Source: Bacteroidaceae bacterium (GTDB lineage: Bacteria > Bacteroidota > Bacteroidia > Bacteroidales > Bacteroidaceae). From it: DNA of 35,549 nt. This document shows, in pieces, positions 1-7,539 of the stretch; position 1 is the stretch's first letter; every line of letters begins with the position of its first letter. Below the pieces are notes generated by a model. The model was not told where the DNA came from and did not search any database. It was given only the letters and a program-made list of their open reading frames with translations. The stretch lies in contig JAGAAZ010000083.1 of the NCBI GenBank assembly GCA_017614895.1, positions 1 to 35,549 of the forward strand, written 5' to 3'. The translations under genes were made by a program, and so were the position numbers.

Positions 1-110
1 TCTATAAGAATTTAAGAATTAAAAGATTGAAAAATTGAAGTTGCTATCCGGTTTGTTGGGAAAGAACTTCAATTTTTCAATTCTTGAATTTTTCAATTTT
101 TCCAATTACC
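1..110. repeat. Octamer-type tandem words arranged as an inverted repeat at the pyrE 3' end
   Basis: An A/T-rich stretch is built of variants of the word AAAATTGA on the left and TTTTCAAT on the right. Positions 26-40 pair perfectly with 67-81 (15 bp) around a 26-nt loop. Pairing continues outward with a bulge. The right arm runs into the last codons of pyrE, so the hairpin may also end pyrE transcription. The same class of array recurs at 9232-9293 and 27641-27672. Confidence 0.7.
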
Positions 111-725
111 GGGGTTCTTTCTCCATTCGTTCAACACAGGAATTTGCTCTTCTGTGATGTAACCTGTCTTCAGCGCCACATCCAGTACAGCCTCATAGTT
201 CGTCAATGTGATGAGCTTCACCTTCGCCTCCTCAAATGCCTTCTTCGCCACATCGAAGCCATACGTGTAGCTTGCCACCATACCAATGACCTCACAACCA
301 TTGTTGCGGATAGCTTCCACTGCCTTCAACGATGAACCACCCGTTGAGATGAGGTCCTCAATCACCACCACCTTCATGCCAGGCTTCAACTCACCTTCAA
401 TAAGGTTCTCCAAACCATGATCCTTTGGTTTGCTCCTCACATACACAAAAGGCTTGTACAACGCATCAGCCACCAGCGCGCCCTGTGGAATGGCACCTGT
501 AGCCACACCTGCCACAGCATCCACTTCTGCGAAGTTCTCCTCGATGATGCGGCAAATCTCCAACTTCACAAAGTTGCGCAAATCAGGATAACTCAATGTT
601 TTGCGATTGTCGCAATAGAATGGTGACTTCCATCCGCTCGCCCAAGTGAACGGATTCTCAGGCTGCAACTTGATAGCCTTAATGTTCAGCAGTTTCGCTG
701 CAAAGATTTTCTCCAATGTCTTCAT
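93..725 (-). CDS. pyrE: Orotate phosphoribosyltransferase
   Basis: This 210-aa enzyme joins orotate and PRPP to make OMP, the fifth step of UMP synthesis, in the cytoplasm. The PRPP-binding loop VVVIEDLISTGGSS lies at about residues 119-132, with the acidic pair E123-D124. The flexible-loop region RSKPKDHG (about 97-104) and the N-terminal substrate segment around GWKSPFYCDNRK are also present. Length is normal for the family. The reading frame is open upstream to 788, but that part crosses the promoter. The ATG at 725 gives the usual MKTLEKIFAAKLL start and a 32-nt leader behind the -7 box. The gene is divergent from the esterase at 890. pyrH and carB, also pyrimidine genes, lie within 3 kb. 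Confidence 0.95.
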   Translation of the reverse strand: MKTLEKIFAAKLLNIKAIKLQPENPFTWASGWKSPFYCDNRKTLSYPDLRNFVKLEICRIIEENFAEVDAVAGVATGAIPQGALVADALYKPFVYVRSKPKDHGLENLIEGELKPGMKVVVIEDLISTGGSSLKAVEAIRNNGCEVIGMVASYTYGFDVAKKAFEEAKVKLITLTNYEAVLDVALKTGYITEEQIPVLNEWRKNPGNWKN

Positions 726-757
726 GTGATTCTTATTTAATATGTGTATTTTGGGGA

Positions 758-789
758 CAAAGGTACGGATAATCGAGAGAAAAAACAAA
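758..789 (-). promoter_or_regulatory. Bacteroidetes-type promoter for pyrE
   Basis: Read on the minus strand, TTTG (789-786) is followed after 20 bp by TACCTTTG (765-758). This matches the Bacteroidetes sigma factor consensus TTTG-N(17-23)-TAnnTTTG. The -33 box lies only 4 bp from the -33 box of the divergent esterase promoter. Confidence 0.8.
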
Positions 790-793
790 TTTA

Positions 794-825
794 TTTGTTA
801 TATTCATTTATTTGCTGTACTTTTG
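794..825 (+). promoter_or_regulatory. Bacteroidetes-type promoter for the esterase-pyrH unit
   Basis: TTTG (794-797), 20 bp, TACTTTTG (818-825). It is back to back with the pyrE promoter. Transcription should start near 830, which rules out the TTG at 812 as a start codon. Confidence 0.8.
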
Positions 826-889
826 CACCAGAAATAAAAAGAATGAACTCATGAATTCGACACAAATGCACACATTAAGAGAGAACGGG

Positions 890-1738
890 ATGAAGCTTTT
901 CTTCCTGCTTTTCATGATTTGCCTGCCATTGATGGCTCTGGCCCAGAAACCCGACAAGAACTTCCACATCTTCCTCTGCTTCGGGCAGTCGAACATGGAA
1001 GCTGGCGCACGTCCTGCCGAGCAGGACAAGGACTTCAACGACCCACGGTTCCAGTTCCTCGCAGCGGTCAATATGCCACGTATGCAGCGTGAAATGGGCA
1101 AGTGGTACACAGCTATTCCACCTATCTGTCGGGAAGGCAATAACATGGGGCCTGTCGATTTCTTCGGTCGCAAGATGATTGAGAGCATCGATGACAAATA
1201 TCGCATTGGTGTCATCAATGTGTCTGTAGCTGGTGCCAAGATTGAACTCTGGGACAAGGACGACTACAAAGAGTATATCGATAATGAGCGTGACTGGATG
1301 AAGGCCATTGTCAACCAATACGACGGCAATCCCTATCAACGCCTCGTTGATATGGCGCGCATCGCCATGAAGGACGGCGTCATCAAGGGCATCCTCATCC
1401 ATCAGGGCGAATCCAATTCCGAAGATCCGAAGTGGCCAGAGCGTGTGAAGAAGATTTACGACAACCTCTGCCAGGACTTGAACCTCAAGCCTAAAGACGT
1501 GCCCCTTCTGGCTGGTGAGCTGAAGCATGAGGAACAGGGCGGTGTGTGCTGGCGATTCAACGTGGACATCTTGCCCAACCTTCCCAAGACACTCCCGAAT
1601 TCCTACATCATCTCCTCGAAAGATTGCGAGAGCACGGGTGACCAATTTCATTTCAGCACCGAAGGTATGCGCACCCTCGGCTATCGCTATGCCGAGCAGA
1701 TGCTGAAACTGCACAAGTACAAGAGAAGAAACAAATAA
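890..1738 (+). CDS. Secreted SGNH-family esterase (CE6 / sialate O-acetylesterase-like)
   Basis: A 282-aa putative carbohydrate O-acetylesterase. A signal peptide of about 19 residues ends in ALAQ. GQSN follows, with nucleophile S34. HQGESN sits in the middle, and DQFH supplies D251 and H254 of the triad. These blocks are typical of the SASA/CE6 family, which removes acetyl groups from xylan or sialic acids; the substrate cannot be told from sequence. The ATG at 890 was chosen because it starts directly at the signal peptide; an in-frame ATG at 851 would add 13 residues. The pyrH ATG follows 12 nt after the stop, so pyrH probably shares this promoter, an odd pairing of a secreted esterase with an essential kinase. 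Confidence 0.85.
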   Translation: MKLFFLLFMICLPLMALAQKPDKNFHIFLCFGQSNMEAGARPAEQDKDFNDPRFQFLAAVNMPRMQREMGKWYTAIPPICREGNNMGPVDFFGRKMIESIDDKYRIGVINVSVAGAKIELWDKDDYKEYIDNERDWMKAIVNQYDGNPYQRLVDMARIAMKDGVIKGILIHQGESNSEDPKWPERVKKIYDNLCQDLNLKPKDVPLLAGELKHEEQGGVCWRFNVDILPNLPKTLPNSYIISSKDCESTGDQFHFSTEGMRTLGYRYAEQMLKLHKYKRRNK

Positions 1739-1750
1739 TCAATCAATATT

Positions 1751-2461
1751 ATGGCAAAATTTAAGCGTATATTGCTGAAACTCTCAGGTGAGAGTTTGGC
1801 AGGAGAACAGAAGCAGGGTATTAATGTGGAAAGACTCAATCAGTATGCCCAGCAGATCAAGGAGATTGCTGAGATGGGGGTACAGATTGGCATCGTCATT
1901 GGAGGTGGCAACATCTTCAGAGGACTGAGTGGTGCTGGTAAGGGTTTCGACCGTGTGAAGGGCGACCAGATGGGTATGTGTGCCACAGTCATCAATTCGT
2001 TGGCATTGTCAAGCGCATTGGGTGCGATTGGTCAGAAGAATCGTGTACTGACTGCCATCCGTATGGAACCCATTGGCGAGTTCTACAATAAGTGGAAGGC
2101 AATTGAGGCAATGGAAAAGGGTGAAGTGGTGATCATGGGTGCTGGAACAGGCTCTCCTTATTTCACCACAGATACAGGTTCCTCCCTTCGTGGTGTGGAG
2201 ATTGAGGCAGATGTGATGCTGAAGGGCACGCGTGTGGATGGTGTTTATACAGCTGATCCAGAGAAAGACCCAACTGCAACGAAGTATCACGACATCACCT
2301 ATGCAGATGTGATTGCCCAGAACCTGAAAGTGATGGACATCTCAGCCACAGCGATGTGCATGGAGAACAACCTGCCCATCTACGTATTCAACATGGACAT
2401 TGTTGGCAACCTGAAGAAAGTGATGGAAGGTGAGGATATAGGAACACTGGTTCATAATTAA
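1751..2461 (+). CDS. pyrH: UMP kinase
   Basis: A 236-aa amino-acid-kinase-fold enzyme that phosphorylates UMP to UDP with ATP. Visible motifs are the N-terminal RILLKLSGESL, the glycine-rich IVIGGGNIFRG, the UMP-binding GAGTGSPYFTTDT and the nucleotide-binding DGVYTADPEKDP. Length and order are normal for bacterial PyrH. No -7 box lies in the 12-nt gap upstream, so expression likely comes from the promoter at 794-825. A strong hairpin terminator follows the stop codon. Confidence 0.96.
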   Translation: MAKFKRILLKLSGESLAGEQKQGINVERLNQYAQQIKEIAEMGVQIGIVIGGGNIFRGLSGAGKGFDRVKGDQMGMCATVINSLALSSALGAIGQKNRVLTAIRMEPIGEFYNKWKAIEAMEKGEVVIMGAGTGSPYFTTDTGSSLRGVEIEADVMLKGTRVDGVYTADPEKDPTATKYHDITYADVIAQNLKVMDISATAMCMENNLPIYVFNMDIVGNLKKVMEGEDIGTLVHN

Positions 2462-2470
2462 AACAAATAG

Positions 2471-2506
2471 AGAAGCCCTTCTGACAGCAGAGGGGCTTCT
2501 TTTTTC
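2471..2506 (+). terminator. Rho-independent terminator after pyrH
   Basis: Positions 2471-2483 pair with 2488-2500 as a 13-bp stem with one G-U pair and an ACAG loop. Six T follow. The T tract overlaps the stop codon of the convergent Sel1-repeat gene. Confidence 0.9.
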
Positions 2507-2954
2507 ATTTTCCAATCAGTTTCTGCAGGGCAATCGCTGTATTGTCGCCATCTGCGAGATCCTCTTTGTATTTTTCTTTTGCCTTGTCATTCTTCACGGC
2601 TTTGAGCATCCAAGCCTTTGCTTTAGCAGTATCTTTGGCGACGCCCTTGCCTTTCATGTAGCACTTTGCCAGTTGATACTGTGACTTTCCGTGTCCTTGT
2701 TGGGATGCTCTCAGATACCATTGGTAGGCCCTTTGGTTGTCTTCTGTAACCCCATGTCCCTTATCGTAACAGCGTCCCACACGATACTGCGCCTTCTTGT
2801 TCCCTTTTTGGGCAGCAGGCAGCAGTTTCTTGAAGGCTTGTTCATACTTCTTGGCATCATAAAGTTTCTTGCCCTCTTCATAGAGAGCATCAGCACTTTG
2901 TGCCCTTGCCACCATGCATAGCATGAGCAGTAATGTCGTGATAAAAGTTCTCAT
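2505..2954 (-). CDS. Secreted Sel1-repeat (TPR-like) protein
   Basis: A 149-aa protein with a signal peptide of about 19 residues ending in ARAQ. Alpha-helical repeats follow: a TPR-like segment around ALYEEGKKLYDAKKYEQAF and two Sel1 units with the signatures AQYRVGRCYDKGHGV and SQYQLAKCYMKGKGV. Sel1 repeats are protein-interaction scaffolds; the partner is unknown. The start at 2954 was chosen because the signal peptide begins there and the -7 box (2990-2983) lies just upstream. The frame is open to 3233, but that part crosses the promoter. The gene is divergent from carB. Confidence 0.85.
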   Translation of the reverse strand: MRTFITTLLLMLCMVARAQSADALYEEGKKLYDAKKYEQAFKKLLPAAQKGNKKAQYRVGRCYDKGHGVTEDNQRAYQWYLRASQQGHGKSQYQLAKCYMKGKGVAKDTAKAKAWMLKAVKNDKAKEKYKEDLADGDNTAIALQKLIGK

Positions 2955-2982
2955 ATTTGTGTCAGTTTTGGTAATTATTTTG

Positions 2983-2990
2983 CAAAAGTA
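2983..2990 (-). promoter_or_regulatory. -7 box for the Sel1-repeat gene
   Basis: TACTTTTG on the minus strand (2990-2983), 28 nt before the ATG. No TTTG lies at the -33 position; that zone is occupied by the heptamer array 2998-3025. Confidence 0.65.
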
Positions 2991-2997
2991 GTAAAAA

Positions 2998-3025
2998 GTT
3001 AGGAGTTGGGAGTTAGGAGTTGGGA
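2998..3025. repeat. Four tandem heptamers between divergent promoters
   Basis: Units GTTAGGA and GTTGGGA alternate twice with exact 7-nt period. The array fills the 44-nt space between the -7 boxes of the Sel1 gene (2983-2990) and carB (3035-3042), leaving 7 and 9 nt on the two sides. Confidence 0.9.
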
Positions 3026-3034
3026 TTTTTTTTG

Positions 3035-3042
3035 TACCTTTG
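3035..3042 (+). promoter_or_regulatory. -7 box for carB
   Basis: TACCTTTG followed by C, 32 nt before the chosen carB ATG. There is no canonical TTTG about 20 bp upstream, where the heptamer array lies. Confidence 0.65.
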
Positions 3043-3074
3043 CACAAAATTTCACAAAAATACATTTTTTGCAA

Positions 3075-6000
3075 ATGAAAAAGCAACTGAAGAAGGTGCT
3101 TGTCCTGGGCTCTGGTGCCCTGAAGATTGGACAAGCAGGTGAGTTCGACTACTCGGGTAGTCAGGCTCTCAAAGCACTTCGGGAAGAAGGCATCAGGTCG
3201 GTGCTGGTGAATCCGAATGTAGCTACTATCCAAACGAGTGAAGGTATTGCGGACAAGGTGTATTTCTTGCCAGTCAATACCTTTTTTGTTACTGAAATCA
3301 TCAAGAAGGAGCGTCCAGACGGCATCCTTTTGGCTTTCGGTGGTCAGACAGCCTTGAACTGTGGTACGGAACTGTTCCAGAAGGGTATCCTGAAGGAATA
3401 TGGTGTGGAAGTGCTGGGTACCAGTGTGGAAGCTATCATGAACACAGAGGACCGCGACCTCTTCGTGAAGGAGTTGAATAAGGTGAACTTGAAGGTGCCC
3501 GTAAGCCAGGCTTGTGAGACATTGGAAGAGGCTGTTGCCACTGCCCGTCGTATTGGCTACCCCATCATGATTCGTTCAGCATATGCGCTGGGTGGTCTTG
3601 GTTCTGGTGTGTGCCCTGATGAGGAGACCTTCATCAAGATTGCAGAATCAGCCTTCACCTTTGCGCCACAGGTGCTCGTTGAGGAGAGCCTGAAGGGTTG
3701 GAAAGAAATCGAATTTGAGTGTATTCGCGATGCTAACGACCACTGCTTCACTGTGGCTTCGATGGAAAACTTCGACCCACTTGGCATCCATACGGGTGAA
3801 AGTATCGTGGTGGCTCCTACTTGCTCACTCACAGACGAGCAGGTGAAGATGTTGCAGGACATCACCATCACATGTGTGCGCCACCTCAACATTGTGGGTG
3901 AGTGTAACATCCAGTTTGCCTTCAACGCATTCACCAACGACTATCGCATCATTGAAATCAACGCACGTCTCTCCCGTTCTTCAGCTTTGGCATCGAAGGC
4001 AACAGGTTATCCTCTCGCATTCGTGGCTGCCAAGATTGCCTTGGGTTACACCCTCGACCAGATTGGCGAGATGGGCACGACAAACTCAGCCTATGTGGCA
4101 CCATCACTCGATTACCTCATCTGCAAGATTCCACGTTGGGACTTGACCAAGTTCGTGGGTGTGAGCCGTAAGATTGGCTCCAGCATGAAGTCTGTGGGTG
4201 AAATCATGTCCATTGGCCGCACTTTTGAGGAACTCATTCAGAAAGGTCTGCGTATGATTGGTCAGGGTATGCACGGATTCGTGGGTAACGACCACACGAA
4301 GTTCGACAACCTTGACGAAGAACTGGCCAATCCAACCGATTTGCGTATCTTCGCCATTGCTCAGGCATTGGAAGAGGGTTATAGCATCGACCGCATCTAT
4401 GAACTCACGAAGATTGACCCTTGGTTCATCGAGAGATTGAAGAATATCGTTGACTACAAGCATAAGTTGGAGCAGTACAACGCTGTGGAAGAGATTCCTG
4501 CTGACGTGCTCCGTCAGGCAAAGATTTATGGTTTCTCTGACTTCCAGATTGCACGTTTCGTACGCAAGGAGGCTTGTGAGAACATGGAGAAGGAGAATCT
4601 TGCTGTACGTGCTTATCGCAAGAAGTTGGGCATCTTGCCAGCTGTAAAGCGCATCCCAACTGTGGCAAGCGAACATCCAGACCTGACCAACTACCTCTAC
4701 ATGACTTACGCAGTGGAGGGTTACGATGTGAACTACTACGCTCACGAGAAGTCTGTGGTGGTGCTCGGTTCTGGTGCTTATCGCATCGGTTCTTCTGTGG
4801 AGTTCGACTGGTGTTCTGTCAATGCCATCACCACTGCCCGCAAGCTCGGCTACAAGAGCATCATGATCAACTACAACCCTGAGACCGTTTCCACTGACTA
4901 TGATATGTGTGACCGCCTCTACTTCGACGAACTTTCCTTCGAACGTGTGCTCGATGTGATTGACCTCGAAAATCCACGTGGTGTGATTGTCTCTGTGGGT
5001 GGTCAGATTCCAAATAACCTGGCAATGAAGCTCTATCGTCAGAGCGTGCCAATCTTGGGTACCAGCCCTGTCAGCATCGACCGTGCTGAGAACCGCAACA
5101 AGTTCTCTGCGATGCTCGACCAGCTTGGCATTGACCAGCCTCAGTGGAGTGCTCTGACCAGCATGGATGACGTGAAAGCATTCGTGGAGCGTGTAGGCTT
5201 CCCAGTGCTCGTGCGTCCATCTTACGTGCTCTCAGGTGCAGCCATGAACGTCTGCTACGACTACGAAGAATTGGAGCGTTTCCTCCAGATGGCGAGCGAG
5301 GTCAGCAAGGAATACCCAGTGGTTATCTCACAATTCATGCAAGAGACCAACGAGGTGGAATTCGACGCTGTAGCACAGAACGGCGAAGTGGTGGAATACG
5401 CCATCTCTGAGCACGTTGAGTTTGCTGGTGTGCACTCAGGTGACGCCACGATGGTGTTCCCTGCTCAGCAGATCAGCTTCGCAACCATCCGTCAGATCAA
5501 GAAGATCAGCCGTGCGATTGCGAAGGAGCTCAACATCTCAGGTCCATTCAACATTCAGTACTTGGCAAAGGGTCGCGATGTGAAGGTCATCGAGTGCAAC
5601 CTCCGTGCTTCACGTTCGTTCCCATTCGTCAGCAAGGTGCTCAAGCGCAACTTCATTGACACAGCCACTCGCATCATGCTCGATGCTCCTTACACGAAGC
5701 CAGACAAGAGCGAGTTCGACATCGACCGCATGGGTGTGAAGGCGAGCCAGTTCTCATTTGCCCGTCTGCAGAACGCCGACCCAGTGTTGGGTGTGGACAT
5801 GAGCAGTACTGGTGAGGTGGGTTGTATGGGTGATACCTACGAAGAGGCACTCCTCAACTCCATGATTGCAACAGGCTACAAGATTCCTTCAAAGGATAAG
5901 GCCATCATGATTTCTTCTGGTGGCACGAAGGAGAAAGTGGCAATGCTCGATGCAGCCCGTGCTCTGATGGAGAAGGGTTACACCATCTGCGCCAGCGAAG

Positions 6001-6308
6001 GTACAGCCAAGTTCCTCAACGACAACAACGTCAAGGCAACTGCTGTGGCTTGGCCTGATGAAGAAAAGAGTGACAAGCCAAACGTGATGAAGATGATTGC
6101 CGACCACAAGTTCGACCTCATCGTCAACATCCCAAAGAATCACTCAAAGCGCGAGCTCACCAACGGTTATCGCATCCGTCGTGGTGCCATCGACCACAAT
6201 ATTCCGCTCATCACCAACGCCCGCCTCGCTTCTGCCTTCATCGAAGCCTTCTGTGAGAAGGGTATGGAAGATCTGCAGATCAAGTCTTGGCAAGAATATG
6301 ACGCTTAG
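3075..6308 (+). CDS. carB: Carbamoyl-phosphate synthase large subunit, CAD-like type
   Basis: A 1077-aa synthetase subunit that makes carbamoyl phosphate from bicarbonate, ammonia and two ATP, for pyrimidine and arginine synthesis. Two homologous halves are visible. Each starts with a dinucleotide-fold loop (VLVLGSGALKIGQAGEFDYS and VVVLGSGAYRIGSSVEFDW) and contains an ATP-grasp region (NARLSRSSALASKATGYP; ECNLRASRSFPFVSK). A C-terminal MGS-type allosteric domain begins near KAIMISSGGTKEK. The N-terminal half (VNPNVATIQTSEGIADKVYF, MIRSAYALGGLGSG, GECNIQFA) recalls the eukaryotic CAD/CPSase II type more than E. coli CarB. No carA is in the window. The ATG at 3075 fits the promoter; the frame upstream to 3006 crosses it. 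Confidence 0.95.
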   Translation: MKKQLKKVLVLGSGALKIGQAGEFDYSGSQALKALREEGIRSVLVNPNVATIQTSEGIADKVYFLPVNTFFVTEIIKKERPDGILLAFGGQTALNCGTELFQKGILKEYGVEVLGTSVEAIMNTEDRDLFVKELNKVNLKVPVSQACETLEEAVATARRIGYPIMIRSAYALGGLGSGVCPDEETFIKIAESAFTFAPQVLVEESLKGWKEIEFECIRDANDHCFTVASMENFDPLGIHTGESIVVAPTCSLTDEQVKMLQDITITCVRHLNIVGECNIQFAFNAFTNDYRIIEINARLSRSSALASKATGYPLAFVAAKIALGYTLDQIGEMGTTNSAYVAPSLDYLICKIPRWDLTKFVGVSRKIGSSMKSVGEIMSIGRTFEELIQKGLRMIGQGMHGFVGNDHTKFDNLDEELANPTDLRIFAIAQALEEGYSIDRIYELTKIDPWFIERLKNIVDYKHKLEQYNAVEEIPADVLRQAKIYGFSDFQIARFVRKEACENMEKENLAVRAYRKKLGILPAVKRIPTVASEHPDLTNYLYMTYAVEGYDVNYYAHEKSVVVLGSGAYRIGSSVEFDWCSVNAITTARKLGYKSIMINYNPETVSTDYDMCDRLYFDELSFERVLDVIDLENPRGVIVSVGGQIPNNLAMKLYRQSVPILGTSPVSIDRAENRNKFSAMLDQLGIDQPQWSALTSMDDVKAFVERVGFPVLVRPSYVLSGAAMNVCYDYEELERFLQMASEVSKEYPVVISQFMQETNEVEFDAVAQNGEVVEYAISEHVEFAGVHSGDATMVFPAQQISFATIRQIKKISRAIAKELNISGPFNIQYLAKGRDVKVIECNLRASRSFPFVSKVLKRNFIDTATRIMLDAPYTKPDKSEFDIDRMGVKASQFSFARLQNADPVLGVDMSSTGEVGCMGDTYEEALLNSMIATGYKIPSKDKAIMISSGGTKEKVAMLDAARALMEKGYTICASEGTAKFLNDNNVKATAVAWPDEEKSDKPNVMKMIADHKFDLIVNIPKNHSKRELTNGYRIRRGAIDHNIPLITNARLASAFIEAFCEKGMEDLQIKSWQEYDA

Positions 6309-6344
6309 AGAAAAAGATTGAGTATCTTTTTTATCATATTTATA

Positions 6345-6377
6345 AAGAAAGCCATTCGGATTCCGAGTGGCTTTCTT
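6345..6377 (+). terminator. Terminator after carB
   Basis: Positions 6345-6359 pair with 6363-6377 with one wobble pair and a 3-nt loop; the 3' arm ends in CTTTCTT. It lies between convergent carB and the DUF3108 gene and may act both ways. A small GTTGC/GCAAC hairpin at 6446-6459 is the only other structure near the DUF3108 3' side. Confidence 0.8.
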
Positions 6378-6511
6378 GTTCATAATAATCTGTACAATAC
6401 ATATTTTATCCTTTTGGGATAATCTTTTTTGGATAAAAGTTTATAGTTGCTTACGCAACATTAAGGTATCTACGACAAATTTTCTCTCTAGTTCGGGCGT
6501 AAAAGCTACTT

Positions 6512-7327
6512 TTAATTGCTTTTGGCCAGATAGGCTTTGGCAGTGCCGAAACGGAGGTAGAAGTCGATGCGGACAGGAAGGTGGCGCTGGTCGTCTGTGA
6601 CGTAGAAGCGGAGGAGTTCCTTTTCCTTGGTCTTCTCTTCGTAATCGAGGAGAGAGAAGACGAGGCAATGGTAGGTCTTGCCATCATTGGCTTTCCAATC
6701 TTTTTTGCCACGATAGATAAGGGTTTGTTCTTCCACTTTCTTGCCTGTCGCCATTGGGAAGAAGACCCTCTCCCCAACCCTCCCCCGTAATGAGGAGGGA
6801 GTCCCTTGGGATGTTTTCTTTCCAGTGGAAGCAACGCTCCAATTGCGTGCCAAGGAAAGGATGGAGAGCATGTCATAGTTACAGTCGTTGCTTTCGTGAT
6901 GATGCTCTGACCACTCTCCGTGACGATTGAGAAACTTCTGCTTCACGTGGCTCTTGCCGTTGGGATAGGTGTACCACACTTCATCAACGGTATAATGCTT
7001 GCCTTCAAGAGAGCCCTTACGGAAATAGAGAGGAACGAGCTGGGGAGTGATGTAGGAGATGAGAGTGTCACGCATCGTGAAGACAGCATCACAGCGTTTG
7101 TTGCTGGTGAAGAGCAGGTCATTGCGAAGGACTGACTTGCCTTGATAGTTGGCTGACTTGATGGTGTAGTGGGCAGCTCCACACTTGACCCAAATGAATT
7201 TCCAGTGGAAGTAAAGGTCATAGGTCAAGCGTTCGCCTGCACGAAAAGCGGTGTTCTCAGTGGGACACTGAGCGTGAGAAGTTAAAAACGAAAAACTAAA
7301 AACTAAAAATAATAAGAGTTTCTTCAT
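6512..7327 (-). CDS. Secreted DUF3108 protein
   Basis: A 271-aa exported protein with a signal peptide ending SHAQ. The body matches what I know of DUF3108 (GERLTYDLYFHWKFIWVKCG near the start; YVTDDQRHLPVRIDFYLRFG near the end). Family members are periplasmic or outer-membrane-associated beta-rich proteins of unknown role. Two insert-like stretches stand out. Signal-peptide codons are made of AAAAACT-type heptamers (7284-7311), and about residues 169-188 are encoded by a GC-rich palindromic element (6762-6815) that reads through in frame. The ATG lies 2 nt after the stop of the 69-aa gene, so it is the last gene of the protease operon. Confidence 0.75.
   Translation of the reverse strand: MKKLLLFLVFSFSFLTSHAQCPTENTAFRAGERLTYDLYFHWKFIWVKCGAAHYTIKSANYQGKSVLRNDLLFTSNKRCDAVFTMRDTLISYITPQLVPLYFRKGSLEGKHYTVDEVWYTYPNGKSHVKQKFLNRHGEWSEHHHESNDCNYDMLSILSLARNWSVASTGKKTSQGTPSSLRGRVGERVFFPMATGKKVEEQTLIYRGKKDWKANDGKTYHCLVFSLLDYEEKTKEKELLRFYVTDDQRHLPVRIDFYLRFGTAKAYLAKSN
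6762..6815. repeat. GC-rich palindromic element inside the DUF3108 gene
   Basis: CCCTCC (6778-6783) pairs with GGAGGG (6794-6799). Outside it, CCCAA (6773-6777) pairs with TTGGG (6806-6810). On the minus strand it carries GGGACTCCC followed by GGGGGAGGG and GGGGAGAGGG. A related element (GACTCCC, loop, GGGGAGGG) lies at 31706-31740. This suggests a mobile or REP-like repeat that entered in frame. Confidence 0.55.
7284..7318. repeat. Heptamer array in the DUF3108 signal-peptide codons
   Basis: Plus-strand units are AAAAACG, AAAAACT, AAAAACT, AAAAATA and ATAAGAG with 7-nt period. Read on the minus strand they encode the hydrophobic core of the signal peptide (leucines, valine, phenylalanines). 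It resembles the array at 9151-9185 in the protease gene of the same operon. Confidence 0.8.
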
Positions 7328-7329
7328 TT

Positions 7330-7539
7330 TTAGTTTAACAGAGTTGAGTCGTTGACGATGAGAACGATGCTGTCAGTTGCACCCTCTTCCTGTGGCTGCT
7401 CAACGAAAGGATTGTTGGTTCTGTTGTATGCCAAATAGAGGAAGGCGAACACGCAACCGATGACCAGAATGCCAAGGAAGAGCGTGCCGAACATCATGTA
7501 GCGATTCAGCTTTGCAGCTTTATTGTTTTTCAGACTCAT
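7330..7539 (-). CDS. Small single-pass membrane protein
   Basis: A 69-aa protein of unknown family. A basic N-terminus (KNNKAAKLNR) is followed by one strong membrane helix at about residues 15-37 (MMFGTLFLGILVIGCVFAFL) and a soluble tail of about 30 residues rich in acidic and polar residues. Its ATG shares one base with the stop codon of the protease gene upstream (TAATG), which indicates translational coupling. The DUF3108 gene begins 2 nt after its stop. Being embedded in a tight operon supports it as real; its role may be to anchor or assist the secreted protease or DUF3108 protein (inference). Confidence 0.75.
   Translation of the reverse strand: MSLKNNKAAKLNRYMMFGTLFLGILVIGCVFAFLYLAYNRTNNPFVEQPQEEGATDSIVLIVNDSTLLN

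Noticed and set aside
2998..3025. Short direct repeats as a possible CRISPR array
   Set aside because: The units are 7 nt with no spacers, and no cas genes are present. The same holds for the other heptamer and octamer arrays.
4104..4745. 213-codon minus-strand frame opposite carB
   Set aside because: It lies fully inside carB, which is unmistakable on the plus strand. The antisense translation is rich in Val/His/Leu as expected from codon mirroring and has no recognisable motif.
6441..6668. Minus-strand frame extending past the DUF3108 stop, considered as a truncated gene or frameshift
   Set aside because: DUF3108 has its own plausible end at 6512, and the extension shows no family motif. 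A short C-terminal loss cannot be excluded but is not supported.
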